A DNA stretch of 15,000 nt from Neocallimastix lanati (nom. inval.) (taxonomy: Eukaryota > Neocallimastigomycota > Neocallimastigomycetes > Neocallimastigales > Neocallimastigaceae): NCBI GenBank assembly GCA_016946835.1, contig JACVTC010000069.1, positions 117,501 to 132,500 on the forward strand, written 5' to 3'. The notes under the pieces were generated by a model that was not told where the DNA came from, did no database searches, and worked only from the letters and a program-made list of their open reading frames with translations. A program made the position numbers and the translations under genes. Each line of letters opens with the position of its first letter. Positions within the stretch are counted from its first letter, which is position 1. This document shows positions 1 through 10,356 of the stretch, piece by piece.

Positions 1-91
1 ACAATTTATATATATGAGTATTATATTCATGTTATATATATATAATTTTATTGTATTTTATGTATTTTTTTTTTATTTTATAATTATGTAC

Positions 92-847
92 ACTTCTTTC
101 TCCAAAGTATGAATATTTTTGAATAATTGATCCTGATTTTCCATTCAAATAATCACGATAAGCCTTTTATTATCAAAATTATTATTATAATTATTATAAT
201 TATTATTTTTAATTATAGAGTAAAATAAAATTTTTGTTATAAAAAATTCACTATTAATTATATAACTGAAATTTATATTAAAACATACACTTCCTTCAAT
301 TAAAATGAATACTTCATTTGAAATATCACCCTTTAATTATTGATACAATATAATTAATAAATATATTTTATTAATACATAAATAAATAAAAAAAAATAAA
401 TAAAGAAAAAAAAATTAACATAAAAAAAAAAAAGTAAAAAATATTTAAACAAAATAATCAAAGATACCTTTCTAAAAATATCATAGTTCGCTTGATACTT
501 TATTTCAGAAACTTTTTGAGCAATATTTATTAAATTTGGTTCTGAAATATATTTGAAATGTGTTACCTAAAATTTTATTACAATTTGAGACGAAAAAAAA
601 GTAAAAGAATAAAATAAAATAAAATAGAAAAAAAAATAAATAATAAAAAAAAAGAAAGAAAGAATAAAAGAATATAAAAAAGGAGGAAAAAATATTTTAT
701 TTTATTAAAATCTTCGTTTCTTTGAGTGAATAATAATAATTATTGGTATAATTTTCAAATATATTAATTTACTTTTTTAAGAATTTCTATGTATTCTTTT
801 AAAGTATCTGAAGGAAGAATTTCATTTCTAAGCTTTGATTCTGACAT
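92..847 (-). CDS. Cyclic-nucleotide-binding-domain protein, 5' part, spliced, runs off left edge
   Basis: Four in-phase exons read on the minus strand: 847-773, 566-468, 330-289 and 163-92. Every internal boundary is GT/AG, and the last exon ends at a GTACAT donor (91). The joined 96 residues look like the start of a cNMP-binding domain. A helical lead (about 15-48, with ...NLINIAQKVSEIKY) precedes DIFRKGD (54-60), then the beta-strand VFILIEGS (65-72), and YSYFGERS (89-96), which matches the FGE start of the phosphate-binding cassette. The start is the ATG at 847 in an A-rich leader; the protein has only about 25 residues before the domain. It lacks the N-terminal docking region expected of a PKA regulatory subunit, so a PKG-like kinase, a cNMP-gated channel or a stand-alone binding protein remain possible. 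The rest lies beyond position 1. Exon calls are from sequence; the family is inferred from motif order. Confidence 0.72.
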
Positions 848-871
848 TTTTTCTATTTTTTTTTATCCTAT

Positions 872-892
872 TTATTATTATTATTATTATTA
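872..892. repeat. Short ATT/AAT microsatellite in the 5' leader of the cNMP-binding gene
   Basis: About seven TTA units sit 25 to 45 bp upstream of the minus-strand start codon at 847, between T-rich tracts. It probably lies in the 5' UTR or core promoter and is likely length-variable. Confidence 0.6.
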
Positions 893-1271
893 TTTTTTTT
901 TGTGAATATATATACAAAAATTTTATATAAAAATTAAATTAAAAGATAAAAGTAAAGAGAACAAAATATTATATATAATATTTATTTCTTTTTTTCTTTC
1001 TTTTTTATTTTTTATTTTATTTTTTTTTTATTTTTTTTTTTTTTTTAATTTTTATTTTTATATTTTTATTAAAAATATAGAATAAAACCTTATTTTATAA
1101 AATTCTAAAATTATGATTTAATTGATATATATAATTAAAGATTTTAAAGTTAATTAGGTGATTGCTATAAATGGTATCATACATCAAACGTATTATTGGT
1201 CATTGCTATATTAAACTAATTATTATGTTTAATATATTAGAAAATAGCTGCATCTTGATAAAAATAAAATT

Positions 1272-1296
1272 AAAAAAAAAAAAAAAAAAAAAAAAA
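1272..1296. repeat. Poly(dA) tract, 25 A
   Basis: An uninterrupted run of 25 A in the divergent intergenic region. Long dA:dT tracts are known to disfavour nucleosomes in fungi, so a promoter-opening role is possible, but background homopolymer is common here. Confidence 0.7.
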
Positions 1297-1385
1297 GAAA
1301 TCTCTCCTTATTGAGTTAATTATAGACATTAATAGAAAATGTTAGTTTATAAATGAAAATCTTTATTATTATTATGGAATTTAAA

Positions 1386-1406
1386 ATTAGTCAATAGGTG
1401 ACTAAT
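1386..1406. repeat. Perfect 8-bp inverted repeat with 5-bp spacer
   Basis: ATTAGTCA, spacer ATAGG, TGACTAAT. Each half carries TGACTAA, which resembles the bZIP half-site family (AP-1/Gcn4/Yap type). It lies between two divergent genes, so a transcription-factor site is conceivable. A small hairpin is the alternative. The function is inference only. Confidence 0.45.
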
Positions 1407-1661
1407 ATCATATTTCAATGATCATCCTAACTTTTCTTCTTAACAGTCATATGTGTTACAACAAAAAAGTTGATTATCGCGTTCTTTTATAGTTTAAAAA
1501 AAAATAATAAAAATAAAAATAATTTTTTTAATAGATATGATATATAACTTAAAAATAAAATCTTTAAATTAATTTAAAGTTAATAACTAAATGTTCAAGA
1601 TCAGAAAACCTTAGGAGAATATTAAAGAAGATTTATATATATAAAAGATATTAGAAATAAA

Positions 1662-1764
<103 letters not shown>

Positions 1765-3098
1765 GAAATAATAAAAACATATTTATTTTTTAATATATAC
1801 ATGTATATATATTTTAAAAATAATTAATGAAAATTTTTTAGGTTCAATTAGATAAAATTTTGCAACATATAAATATTAATAAATATTATTAATATATATT
1901 AATATTCTTTTTTTTTTTTGTTTTTTTAAAGATATCTTTTTTATATTAATAATAATAAAATAAATTCAAGTCCTATAAACGTTATATATTCTTTATTTAA
2001 AAATATATGAAATTATATTAAAAAATACAGGTTAACTTTTTATTATTATTATTATTTTTTAATAACTTTATATATTATTAATTTAAATATAATTATTAGC
2101 CTAATTATTTATTATCAAAATATTATTAAAATTATTTATTTTTAATATATAAAAAATTTTAGTTTGTAAAGAATAACTTATTTAATTAATAATATTTTAA
2201 AAATATATCCAAAGTTCTAAGTTTATCTATCTATTTATTTATTATTCATTTATTATTTATTTATTTATTAATTATTTATTTATTTATTAATAGTCATCAT
2301 ATAATTATATTCATTTATTATTCATTTAATTATATATTAAATTAATAAGTAAATAAACATGTTATAATAGAAAAACCTTATTAAATAATAAAAATAGTTT
2401 GAATATATTATAAAGATTAATATATTAATAAATAAAGTTTATTAGAAAATAAAATTTAAAAAATATTTTGTTTATTAATAAAAATTTTAATAGGAGGTAT
2501 ATTTTATTAGTGATACTTTAAACATTGTTTTTATTAATAATAATAAAAGTATTATTAATAACAATTGAAGAAGTTAAATAAAAAATATTCTTTAAAAAAA
2601 AAATAATAATAATTAGAATAAAGAGAATAATAATAAAAATATAATAAAATTAATAAATTAATATATAAACAAAAAAGAAGAAAATATTATATAAAATAAA
2701 AATTGAAATAGAAATTATTAAAAATTTAAAAATTTGTTGATATAATAAAATTTGAAATTTCTTTGTGTAATTATAAAATATTATATTTTTAATTATAATT
2801 AAATATTATTTAATTTGTTTTTCAAATAAATTAAATTTATTATTAAAAGTTACTCTTGAAAATAACAAATATACAAAATAATAAAATTATAAAACGATAA
2901 TAATGATATAAAATAAATAATAATAAAAATAAGAGTGTAAAAAAAATAATAAAAATTCAAAATCTATTAAGAGAACAAATATTTTAATCAATTTTATCAT
3001 TAAAATATATAAAGATTTCATTAAATCAATAAATTAATCAATCAATTAAATAATTAAAAGAATCTATAACATATAATTATAATTAATAAAAAAAAAAA

Positions 3099-3605
3099 AT
3101 GTCAAATAGATATTCATTTAGAAATGATCAACCAAGACCAGTGAGTTTTGATGGAAAAAGGGTTCCAAGCATTGAAAGATACGTTAGAATTGAAAGAGAT
3201 TATAGTCATGGTGAATTATGCCAATTTAATGTTGAATTTCCTCCAATTTTAGCTGGAAGAATCGAAAAATCAATATTCTTAGATACCCTAACTCTTATTA
3301 ATCAACATCTTTATGATGCTGAAAAAATATCATTCGTTAATTGCATTGAAATCGTTCTTTCATTTGTTTCATTATATACTCTTGATTGTTGTTATGTAAC
3401 AACTTATGAAAGAAAATTAAATAAATTAAGTGAATTGATTAAAGAACAAAATCGTATTATATATGAACCAAAAGGTTTACATATTAATGTAAGTTTATTA
3501 TTATAATAATAAATAAATATTAAGAAGACATATGTATTTAATTAAATTATATTTTTTATAATAATTATAAACATTATTTTACAAATTTTGAAAATTATAA
3601 ATATC

Positions 3606-3637
<32 letters not shown>

Positions 3638-3790
3638 CAAGAGAAAATGCCTTTCTATTTGTAAATATTCAAATTTTATACTTTATTATATTTATTTAAA
3701 TAATAAATAGATTTTTTACTAATAAAAATGATTATATTATTTTTTGTTATTGTTATAAATTTTTAGCTTGAAATTTGTGTACAAGAATAA
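3099..3790 (+). CDS. Golgin-A7/Erf4-family protein, Ras palmitoyltransferase accessory subunit
   Basis: Three exons, 3099-3488, 3634-3660 and 3767-3790, give 146 residues. Erf4/Golga7 proteins bind a DHHC acyltransferase (Erf2 in yeast, ZDHHC9 in animals) at ER/Golgi membranes and support palmitoylation of Ras-type GTPases. Residues 29-146 follow the Golga7 pattern: IERDYSHGELCQF (31-43), FPPILAGRIE (47-56), the INQHLYDAEK helix, a Cys-containing hydrophobic stretch (82-103), YERKLNKLSELIKEQN (103-118) and IYEPKGL. Without splicing exon 1 ends in VSLLL. Splicing adds DPRENAFLF and LEICVQE, matching the DP-IE...IEI ending of animal Golga7. The first 28 residues are a polar extension. The C-terminus is slightly short for the family. 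Intron 1 ends in a 27-A run directly before the acceptor. The family is recognised by pattern; the Ras role is inherited from the family. Confidence 0.87.
3606..3632 (+). repeat. A27 tract ending at the 3' splice site of the Erf4-type gene intron 1
   Basis: 27 consecutive A are followed by G (3633), which forms the AAG acceptor before GATCCAAGAG. There is no pyrimidine tract at this acceptor. The exon is supported because it continues the family alignment. Confidence 0.7.
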
Positions 3791-5613
3791 ATATTAAATC
3801 TTAATATTAAATTTATATAAAAAAAAAATATTGAAATAATTCAAACGTAAATAACATTACAATTACAATTTAATAATAATATTAGAAGAAATTGAAATGT
3901 GTTATCATATATAAAATTCAATTTATTTTTTTATTTTTTTTTCAAATACCCAAATTACAAATTAACAATTTAATCGCAAATTTTATAGAAAAATTCTAAT
4001 TTAATAAAAATAATTCAACATATTCCCTTTTCTTAAAAAAAAAAATAATAATAATAATAATAACAAAGTAATTTTTATAATAAACCAAAAACTATTATTT
4101 ACAGTAAATATTTAATTATTAAAATTTAAATAAAATAATTTAAATAATTAAATGTGATATTTTAAGATATTGTTTTAAAAATTATGAATTATTTGAAATA
4201 AAAAAATTATTATTATTAATTATTATAAAATAATATAAGTAAAATTTATTTATTTAATAAATTTGTTTATTTTCCTAATTTTATAAATATATAAAATTAT
4301 ATCTTTAATATAATAATATTTAAGATATAATTTATTATTTTATTATTTATTTTATTATTTATTATTTATTATTTATTATTTTATTATTTTATTATTTATT
4401 ATTTTATTATTTATTATTTAATTATTTAATTATTTAATATTTAATTATTTAATATTTAATTATTTAATATTTAATTATTTATTATTTAATTATTTATTAT
4501 TTAATTATTTATTATTTAATTATTTAATTATTTATTATTTATTATTTAATTATTTATTATTTAATTATTTATTATTTAATTATTTATTATTTATTATTTA
4601 TTAATTAATATTATTTTTATTATTCAATTATTAAATATTTAATGTTTATTTATTTATTTATTTATTTATGAATAGTATCATTTTGTTTAAAATCTACATT
4701 TTTACTTTTTTAAAATACATTTATGTACTAACTTAGAATGATAATAAACATCATCCAATAACAAAAATGTATATTATGTCATTTTTCAAGAAATATTTTT
4801 TTATTAAATATATAATCCATAATATATAAATTATTTCATCAATCAGTTATATTTAAATCAAGCCATCTTTAATTTTATTGGTTAATGTAACAAAATTACT
4901 AAATTATATAACATATTAATTATATAATAAAAATTAAATATTTGATAAAAATGCTTATATGCTTATATATATATAATACAAGTTTCGAATATATATTTTA
5001 ATTAATATTCAATTAATTTCAATATATGGATAATATTTGATCAAATAAAATAAAAAAATCGACACTTTGATAAAATGGTTAATTAATAAATGAAAATCAT
5101 TTGATTATTATATGTAAATGAATAAATAATTTAATGTTAAATAAATATATATATAATATAAGTAGACAAATATTATATGATTAAATAATTTTAGATAGAG
5201 TAATTAATTTATTTCGTAATCAATTTTCTAAATAGTTTAAAAAAATTTTTTTTTTTTTTTAAACTTTCTAGTAAATAACCACTAATATTTTAGGTATAAT
5301 TTATTAATTTTCTAATCCATAATTAATAGATCAATAATTAATAGAATAATTTATTTTATAAAAAATATTTCTATATTAAATAGTATAATTAATAATAATA
5401 ATCATAAAAATACTAAATAAATATATAATATAAAAAATAATAACAAATTGTAAAAATACTAAAATAAAAATAATTATTATTAATTAAAAATTTTCATAAA
5501 TTTTTTTATTAACTATAATTAATTATAATAAGGAAAAAAAATTTTTTTTTATTCTTTATAAATTTTTCTTTAAAATTTTAGAATAATAATTAAAGAAATT
5601 TTAGTTATAAAAA
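3791..5613. other. Intergenic spacer between the Erf4-type gene and VMA8
   Basis: The first part should include the 3' UTR of the upstream gene, and the last hundred bases the VMA8 promoter and leader, which ends in an A-rich run before ATG. The centre is a TTATTTA-type minisatellite. About 4660-4900 is slightly more complex, but I found no open or spliceable coding segment there on either strand. Nothing else is supportable. Confidence 0.65.
4331..4612. repeat. AT-only minisatellite, mainly 15-bp units
   Basis: The right two thirds are tandem 15-mers of the types TTAATTATTTATTAT and AATTATTTAATATTT. The left third is irregular TATTATTT units of 7 to 8 bp. The pattern has no G or C at all. 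It is a slippage or unequal-exchange array; the short period and lack of distinct spacers rule out CRISPR. Confidence 0.85.
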
Positions 5614-7619
5614 ATGTCTTCTTCTAACGCTAGATTCAATGTCTTCCCAACTAGAATGTATGAATTTATTTTAGAAAATAAATAAAATTTAATAAATAAA
5701 TAAATAGTAAATTTTCATGTAGTGTAAATAAAAGAACTATTAAAATTATTAAAAATAACTAAAAAAAAAAAATAAAAAATAAAAATAAAGAAACAATATT
5801 AAAAATGCCTTTCACCAAATTGGTTATTAAAATTTCCATATAATGATAAATAAATAAAAAAAAAATATTAATATGTCTTTTATTAATGTGTTATAAGTAT
5901 ATGATATATGAAGTTTATTAAAAAGGAATATTAAATAAGTTAATGTTTTTAATATAAAAAAGATTTTATCGAATGTTTTAATATTTTAAGACAAGTAATA
6001 TGAATTTAAACACGAAATGATATTATTCAAATAATATAAATAAATAATATGGAAAACAAAAAGTTTATTAATAAATGAAATGTATTTTTATTACAATGGA
6101 TTTTCGATCATCATTTATTTATAAAAAAAAAAAACTGGAAAATTAAAATTAATATTATTCATTAATATCATTTATATTTGTTGAATATATTAATATAATT
6201 AGGGCCCTCACCAATATGAAGGCTAAGTTAAAGGGTGCTCAAAATGGTCACAACCTTTTAAAGAGAAAGAGTGAAGCTTTAACTAGACGTTTCAGAGAAA
6301 TTGTTAAGAAGATTGAAGATGTAATTAATTTTTAGCAAAACATATAAATTAAGATAATTTGATGATTCAATAATTTAATAAATAGATGTAAGAAATTGGA
6401 ATTAATAATTAATATTATTATTATACTATTTAAAAATATTTTAATATGGATATATAATAGTCCAAGAGAAAGATGGGTAAAATTATGCAAGTTGCTTCTT
6501 TCTCTCTTGCTGAAGTTTCATATGCTACTGGTGATATTAGGTAACTATGGAGTTATTTAAATAATAACAGAAAAAAAATAAAATTTTTAAATATAGAAAA
6601 AGTTTTATTAAATAAATATAAATTTAATAAATCTTTAGTTTCCAAGTTCGTGAAAGTGTATCAACTGCTCAACTTAGAGTTCGTGCTAAGTCAGAAAATG
6701 TTTCTGGTGTCCAATTACCAAACTTTGAATACTACATTGATGGACAAAATGGTATATTAGAATAATTAATAAAAAATCTATTTATGTAAATTATATAAGT
6801 ATTAATAATGTACTAATTTAATAAATAATATTATGCAACAAATAATTTTTTTATAAAAAAAATGTAAACAGCTTTCGAATTGACCGGTTTAGGTCGTGGT
6901 GGTCAACAAGTACAAAAATGTAAGGAAACTTACATTGGTGCTGCTAAGGTTTTAATTGAATTAGCTTCATTACAAGTAAGTATTAATGTCAATTTATTAC
7001 GTTTTATTAATTTATTTTTTTAGAAAAAATATATATATATATATATAAGTATATTTAATAATAAAATAAAATAAAAAATAAATAAATGAAAGACTGCCTT
7101 CGTTGTTCTTGATGAAGTTATTAGATTAACTAACCGTCGTGTTAATGCTATTGAACACGTTACTATTCCAAAATATGAAAATACTATTGCTTACATTATT
7201 TCTGAATTAGATGAACAAGATCGTGAAGAATTCTTCAGGTATAAAAACATGAGATAAATTTATAATAATGATTTTTTTCAGCTTAGAAATAAGTAGTAAT
7301 AAAATATTACAATAATATTTAACAGATTAAAGATGATTCAAAAGAAGAAGAACCAAGGAAAGGAAAATGAAGAAAACCAAAAGATTATTGAAACCGGTGA
7401 ATTGAAACGTAAGTTTATGTTTTTAATTTAAATAAATTCAAAAAGCATAGTATTTTATATATTATTTTAATTTTGTTTTACATAATAAATTTGAAAAATA
7501 TAATAATTAATTAAAAATTAATATATTTAATTTTTTTATATGTATATAATTTTATTTAAAAAAAAATAGCAACTCAAAACATTCTTGAATCAATTCGTGA
7601 TGAAGATGTTATTTTCTAA
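5614..7619 (+). CDS. VMA8: V-type proton ATPase subunit D
   Basis: Subunit D is part of the central rotor stalk of the V1 sector and passes ATP-driven rotation to the membrane Vo ring that acidifies vacuole and Golgi. Eight exons (5614-5657, 6203-6320, 6461-6540, 6639-6751, 6872-6975, 7093-7238, 7326-7408, 7570-7619) join to 245 residues, close to the usual 245-260, with GT/AG at every intron. Diagnostic segments are FPTRMALTNMKAKLKGA (11-27), LLKRKSEALTRRFR (33-46), SFSLAEVSYATG (67-78), VSGVQLPNFEYY (102-113), ELTGLGRGGQQV (121-132), ELASLQTAF (148-156), TNRRVNAIEH (166-175), ELDEQDREEFFRLK (191-204) and C-terminal DEDVIF. The N- and C-terminal helices form the long coiled coil. Intron 1 is 545 nt; the others are 87-161 nt. 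Codons such as GGT, GCT, CGT and AAG are commoner than in neighbouring genes, which suggests strong expression. Family certain. Confidence 0.97.
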
Positions 7620-8828
7620 GAATATTAACGAAATAAAATTATTAAATATGATTTTACTATATATCAAGATTTAATATATATAATAAATCCAGAAAAAAAA
7701 AATAAAAAAATACAAGAGAAAATGAGCATTTAAATATCAGTAGCATAAATATAACAACTAATATTTTTAAAGTTTTTTTTTTTTCTATTTGATGAAATAT
7801 AAAACATCAAAATATTTTTTTTTAATAAAATAATAAATTGAGTCAATAATTATTCATCCTCATAAAAGAAGCAATAATTTATTATTATTTTTTTTAATAA
7901 AATCACTAAAAATAAATTAAAGATAAATAATAAAAAATATAATAAAAAATAATAATAGCAAAGTTAAAAAATAAATAAATAAATAAATAAATAAAGCAAA
8001 AACAAAAACCAAAAAAAAAAAAAAAAAAATTAATATAATACAAAAATAAACATAATAAAATTAAAAAATAAGAGTCTTAATTTAATAATTTTCTCATAAT
8101 ATTAATAAACAGAAATAGACTAAAATAAAAAAAATAAAATAAAATAAAATAATAAAAAAAAAGAAAAAAATTTAAAAGAATAAGTTTATTTTTAGCAAAA
8201 AAATTTAAATAATTTTTCTTTTTTTTTTTTTTTTTTCTTATTATTATAAAAAAAAATATAATAAATTAAAAATAATTAATAAAAAATATTAATAATAAAT
8301 TATTATATGAAAAAGTGTTTTTTTATTTTCTTTTTCTTTTATATATTATATATATATAATAATGTTTTTTATATTTAATAATGATTGAATATAAAATAAA
8401 TATAAAAATAATATCTTTATTTTTACATGATTTTTATTTATTGATATTAATTTTAATGATTAATATTTATTAACGTCACATTATTATTTTTTATTCTATT
8501 ACTTATTTATTGTAAATATATTATTTCTTTTAATATTATTATAAAATACCTTAGTAAGTACATGATATATGATATATAGAAAAGATTAACACAATACAAA
8601 TTTAAATAACAGAAAAAATAAAATATTCTATTTATATATATATATATTATATATATAATATATAAATATTTAAATATTTCTTTTATTAAGAAATATTTCA
8701 AAAAGATTAAAACTTGTGTAACAAATGATTAAGAATAAAGTTTATTATATTAAAATTTAATATTTTTATAATTATATTATTATTATATTATTTAGTTGAC
8801 GTAGTAAAATTAGTTCACTTGTTTAATA

Positions 8829-8946
8829 ATGTACATAATATTAAATGCATAATGTATTGGTTTAGAATATAAAACTTAAAATAAATAAAAAATTAAGGAT
8901 TAAAATATCAAAACAAATATTTAACTACATTGTACATTATGTACAT
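8829..8946. repeat. Separated 11-bp inverted repeat ATGTACATAAT / ATTATGTACAT
   Basis: The left arm is 8829-8839 and the right arm 8936-8946. The right arm also lies in a 15-bp perfect palindrome, TGTACATTATGTACA (8931-8945). It sits about 200-315 bp upstream of the 9146 start, so it may be a paired regulatory site. It may equally be the ends of a small (about 120 bp) non-autonomous element. Neither is proven. Confidence 0.5.
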
Positions 8947-9059
8947 ATTTTTTATTTGATAGATGTGAAGTTATTCGATTCAGGTGTTACAAAAAAAAAA
9001 ATAATTGCAAATAGAAATAAAATCAAGAAAATTTTTTTTATTTTATTATTTCGATTTTT

Positions 9060-9062
<3 letters not shown>

Positions 9063-9098
<36 letters not shown>
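9063..9098. repeat. Poly(dA) tract, 36 A
   Basis: The longest homopolymer in the window, ending 47 bp before the start codon at 9146. It is preceded by GATTTTTAG, which could be a 3' splice site of a leader intron. It probably lies in the 5' UTR or core promoter and would favour an open promoter. Confidence 0.75.
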
Positions 9099-9100
<2 letters not shown>

Positions 9101-9145
9101 AAAACAATAAATATAATTAAACTTTAAAAAATTATTAAAAAAAAA

Positions 9146-9769
9146 ATGACTTTTTTCGGTAGTATTTATATTAAATTAAAAGAATATTGTGAAAATTTTT
9201 TCATTTTAATAAACAAAAAGTGTAATATTATCGAAAACAATTGTATTGTTTATGGTGATATTACGAAAATTATCCATATTTTAATTAATGATTTCAGAGA
9301 AAAAAAGTTAACTATAATGGTTATAACTGAAGACGAGGATAGAGCAAATATAAATCACCAAGGTGTGAAAATTTTATATAGGAGTATGAAAAGTGCATTA
9401 ACAGAATATGGCTCTTCAATGCTTGGGACAAATTTAATTTTGTTAAAAGGTGTTGACTTCATGAACTTTTATCAAAATGCTATTAATGAAATGAATCAAA
9501 GAGAAATTGGATATATTATAGCTTCTGTGTCGCCCTTATTTGCAGATGATTTTGAAGAAAGAAACTTTACGGAACCCTTTTTAGAAGCTAGAGAATTAGT
9601 ACGTGAATTATATCTTGTAGAAGAAGATAACATTTTAACTTTGGGTGAACTGGAAACTGAAGTTAATAGGATGTCAGCTTTTATAACTAGAATTAGAGAA
9701 AGATTAGTATTAATAGGTGTTTATCTATTGTTAATTATTCTAGCATTATTATTTATTATGGCTTATTAG
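9146..9769 (+). CDS. Predicted tail-anchored membrane protein of unknown function, 207 aa
   Basis: A single uninterrupted frame from ATG 9146 (A-rich leader, stops upstream) to TAG. I do not recognise the family. The body mixes predicted helices and strands: strand-like segments TIMVITEDED (56-65), KILYRSMKSA (75-84), NLILLKG (96-102) and YIIASVSP (123-130), and an acidic part (131-173) with FEERNFTEPFLEARELVREL and LGELETEVNRM. A basic stretch ITRIRERL (180-187) is followed by about 20 hydrophobic residues (188-206) at the extreme C-terminus. That is the pattern of a tail-anchored protein facing the cytosol, inserted post-translationally into ER, mitochondria or peroxisomes. The EVNRM-TM ending recalls a SNARE, but I see no heptad zero-layer motif to support that. 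The frame is GC-richer than its flanks and keeps normal codons, so it is likely a real gene. Intronless, unlike the three spliced genes to its left. Confidence 0.8.
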   Translation: MTFFGSIYIKLKEYCENFFILINKKCNIIENNCIVYGDITKIIHILINDFREKKLTIMVITEDEDRANINHQGVKILYRSMKSALTEYGSSMLGTNLILLKGVDFMNFYQNAINEMNQREIGYIIASVSPLFADDFEERNFTEPFLEARELVRELYLVEEDNILTLGELETEVNRMSAFITRIRERLVLIGVYLLLIILALLFIMAY

Positions 9770-9860
9770 ACAAGTTATTACTAAAATAAACTAAAATAAA
9801 TCGAAATATTTAATTATATATATTTATTTTATTCTGTATTGTTTTAGTGATAACTTATCT

Positions 9861-9866
9861 AATAAA
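9861..9866 (+). terminator. Possible polyadenylation signal AATAAA for the tail-anchored-protein gene
   Basis: AATAAA 92 bp after the TAG stop, followed by a less A-rich stretch (GCCCTAATG). Position and word fit, but such hexamers arise often by chance here. Confidence 0.3.
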
Positions 9867-10040
9867 GCCCTAATGAATAATTTTACAATAATTGAATATA
9901 TAATCCAATCTAATTAATAATCATTATAAAAATAAATAAATAAAATAAATAAATTTAAATAAATATTTATTAATTAAATACTTAAAATATAACTAGTTAT
10001 ATACAAAACACAAAAATATGAATATATTCATAAGTTTATG

Positions 10041-10057
10041 TAAATGTTATACATTTA
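10041..10057. repeat. Perfect 7-bp inverted repeat TAAATGT-TAT-ACATTTA
   Basis: A short palindrome in the convergent spacer, about 270 bp after the stop of the tail-anchored-protein gene. It could form a small hairpin. No function is supported. Confidence 0.4.
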
Positions 10058-10268
10058 TGTAATTATAAATTCATACACGTATTTATAAGAAATTCATATA
10101 AATTTATAATAAAATAAAATATTTTATTATATATATTTTATTATTCATGTATTTTTAAATTTAGAGCTCTTTATTAATTAAAAAAAAAAAAAAAAAAATA
10201 AAAATTATTACTTAAAAATAAATAATTGTACTAGCCGATAAATAGTATTATATATATATATTAAATTT

Positions 10269-10280
10269 GGGAGTGGGCGG
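10269..10280. other. Isolated GC-rich word GGGAGTGGGCGG
   Basis: Ten of twelve bases are G or C, inside flanks of nearly pure A/T. It contains GGGCGG. TTTGGGAG here mirrors CTCCCATTAA at 10663-10672, so it may mark the left end of the palindromic element. It could also be a zinc-finger binding site. Confidence 0.4.
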
Positions 10281-10356
10281 AATATAAAAAAAAAAAAAAA
10301 TACATAATATTAATTCGTAGTTTCAGTTATCTTCGTAATATCTATACAGTTATATA

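Larger units (their letters stand above)
7620..9145. other. Intergenic spacer between VMA8 and the tail-anchored-protein gene
   Basis: It begins with the VMA8 3' UTR; I cannot choose one polyadenylation signal, because AATAAA-like words occur many times. It contains AAAT and AAAAT short tandem repeats (about 7967-7995 and 8128-8152), a 19-A run at 8011-8029 and a T-rich tract at 8218-8236. The last 350 bp are more complex, with an inverted repeat around TGTACAT, and are the likely promoter of the next gene. A minus-strand open frame near 8507-8701 is just AT-rich noise. Confidence 0.65.

Noticed and set aside
1-91. Open minus-strand continuation of the cNMP-gene exon 4 to the left edge
   Set aside because: It turns into Lys/Ile/Tyr noise after the GTACAT donor and leaves the domain pattern, so it was treated as intron.
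3489-3506. Unspliced end of the Erf4-type frame (VSLLL)
   Set aside because: It starts with a GTAAGT donor, and the spliced exons restore the family C-terminus.
3661-3702. Read-through of Erf4-type exon 2 (VNIQILYF...)
   Set aside because: AT-noise peptide; the GTAAAT donor and the LEICVQE exon fit the family better.
4331-4612. Possible CRISPR-like array
   Set aside because: Contiguous short AT tandem units with no unique spacers, in a eukaryotic context.
8507-8701. 64-codon minus-strand frame of Ile/Tyr/Leu
   Set aside because: Tyr/Ile-rich AT noise with TATATA runs, no recognisable domain and no composition shift.
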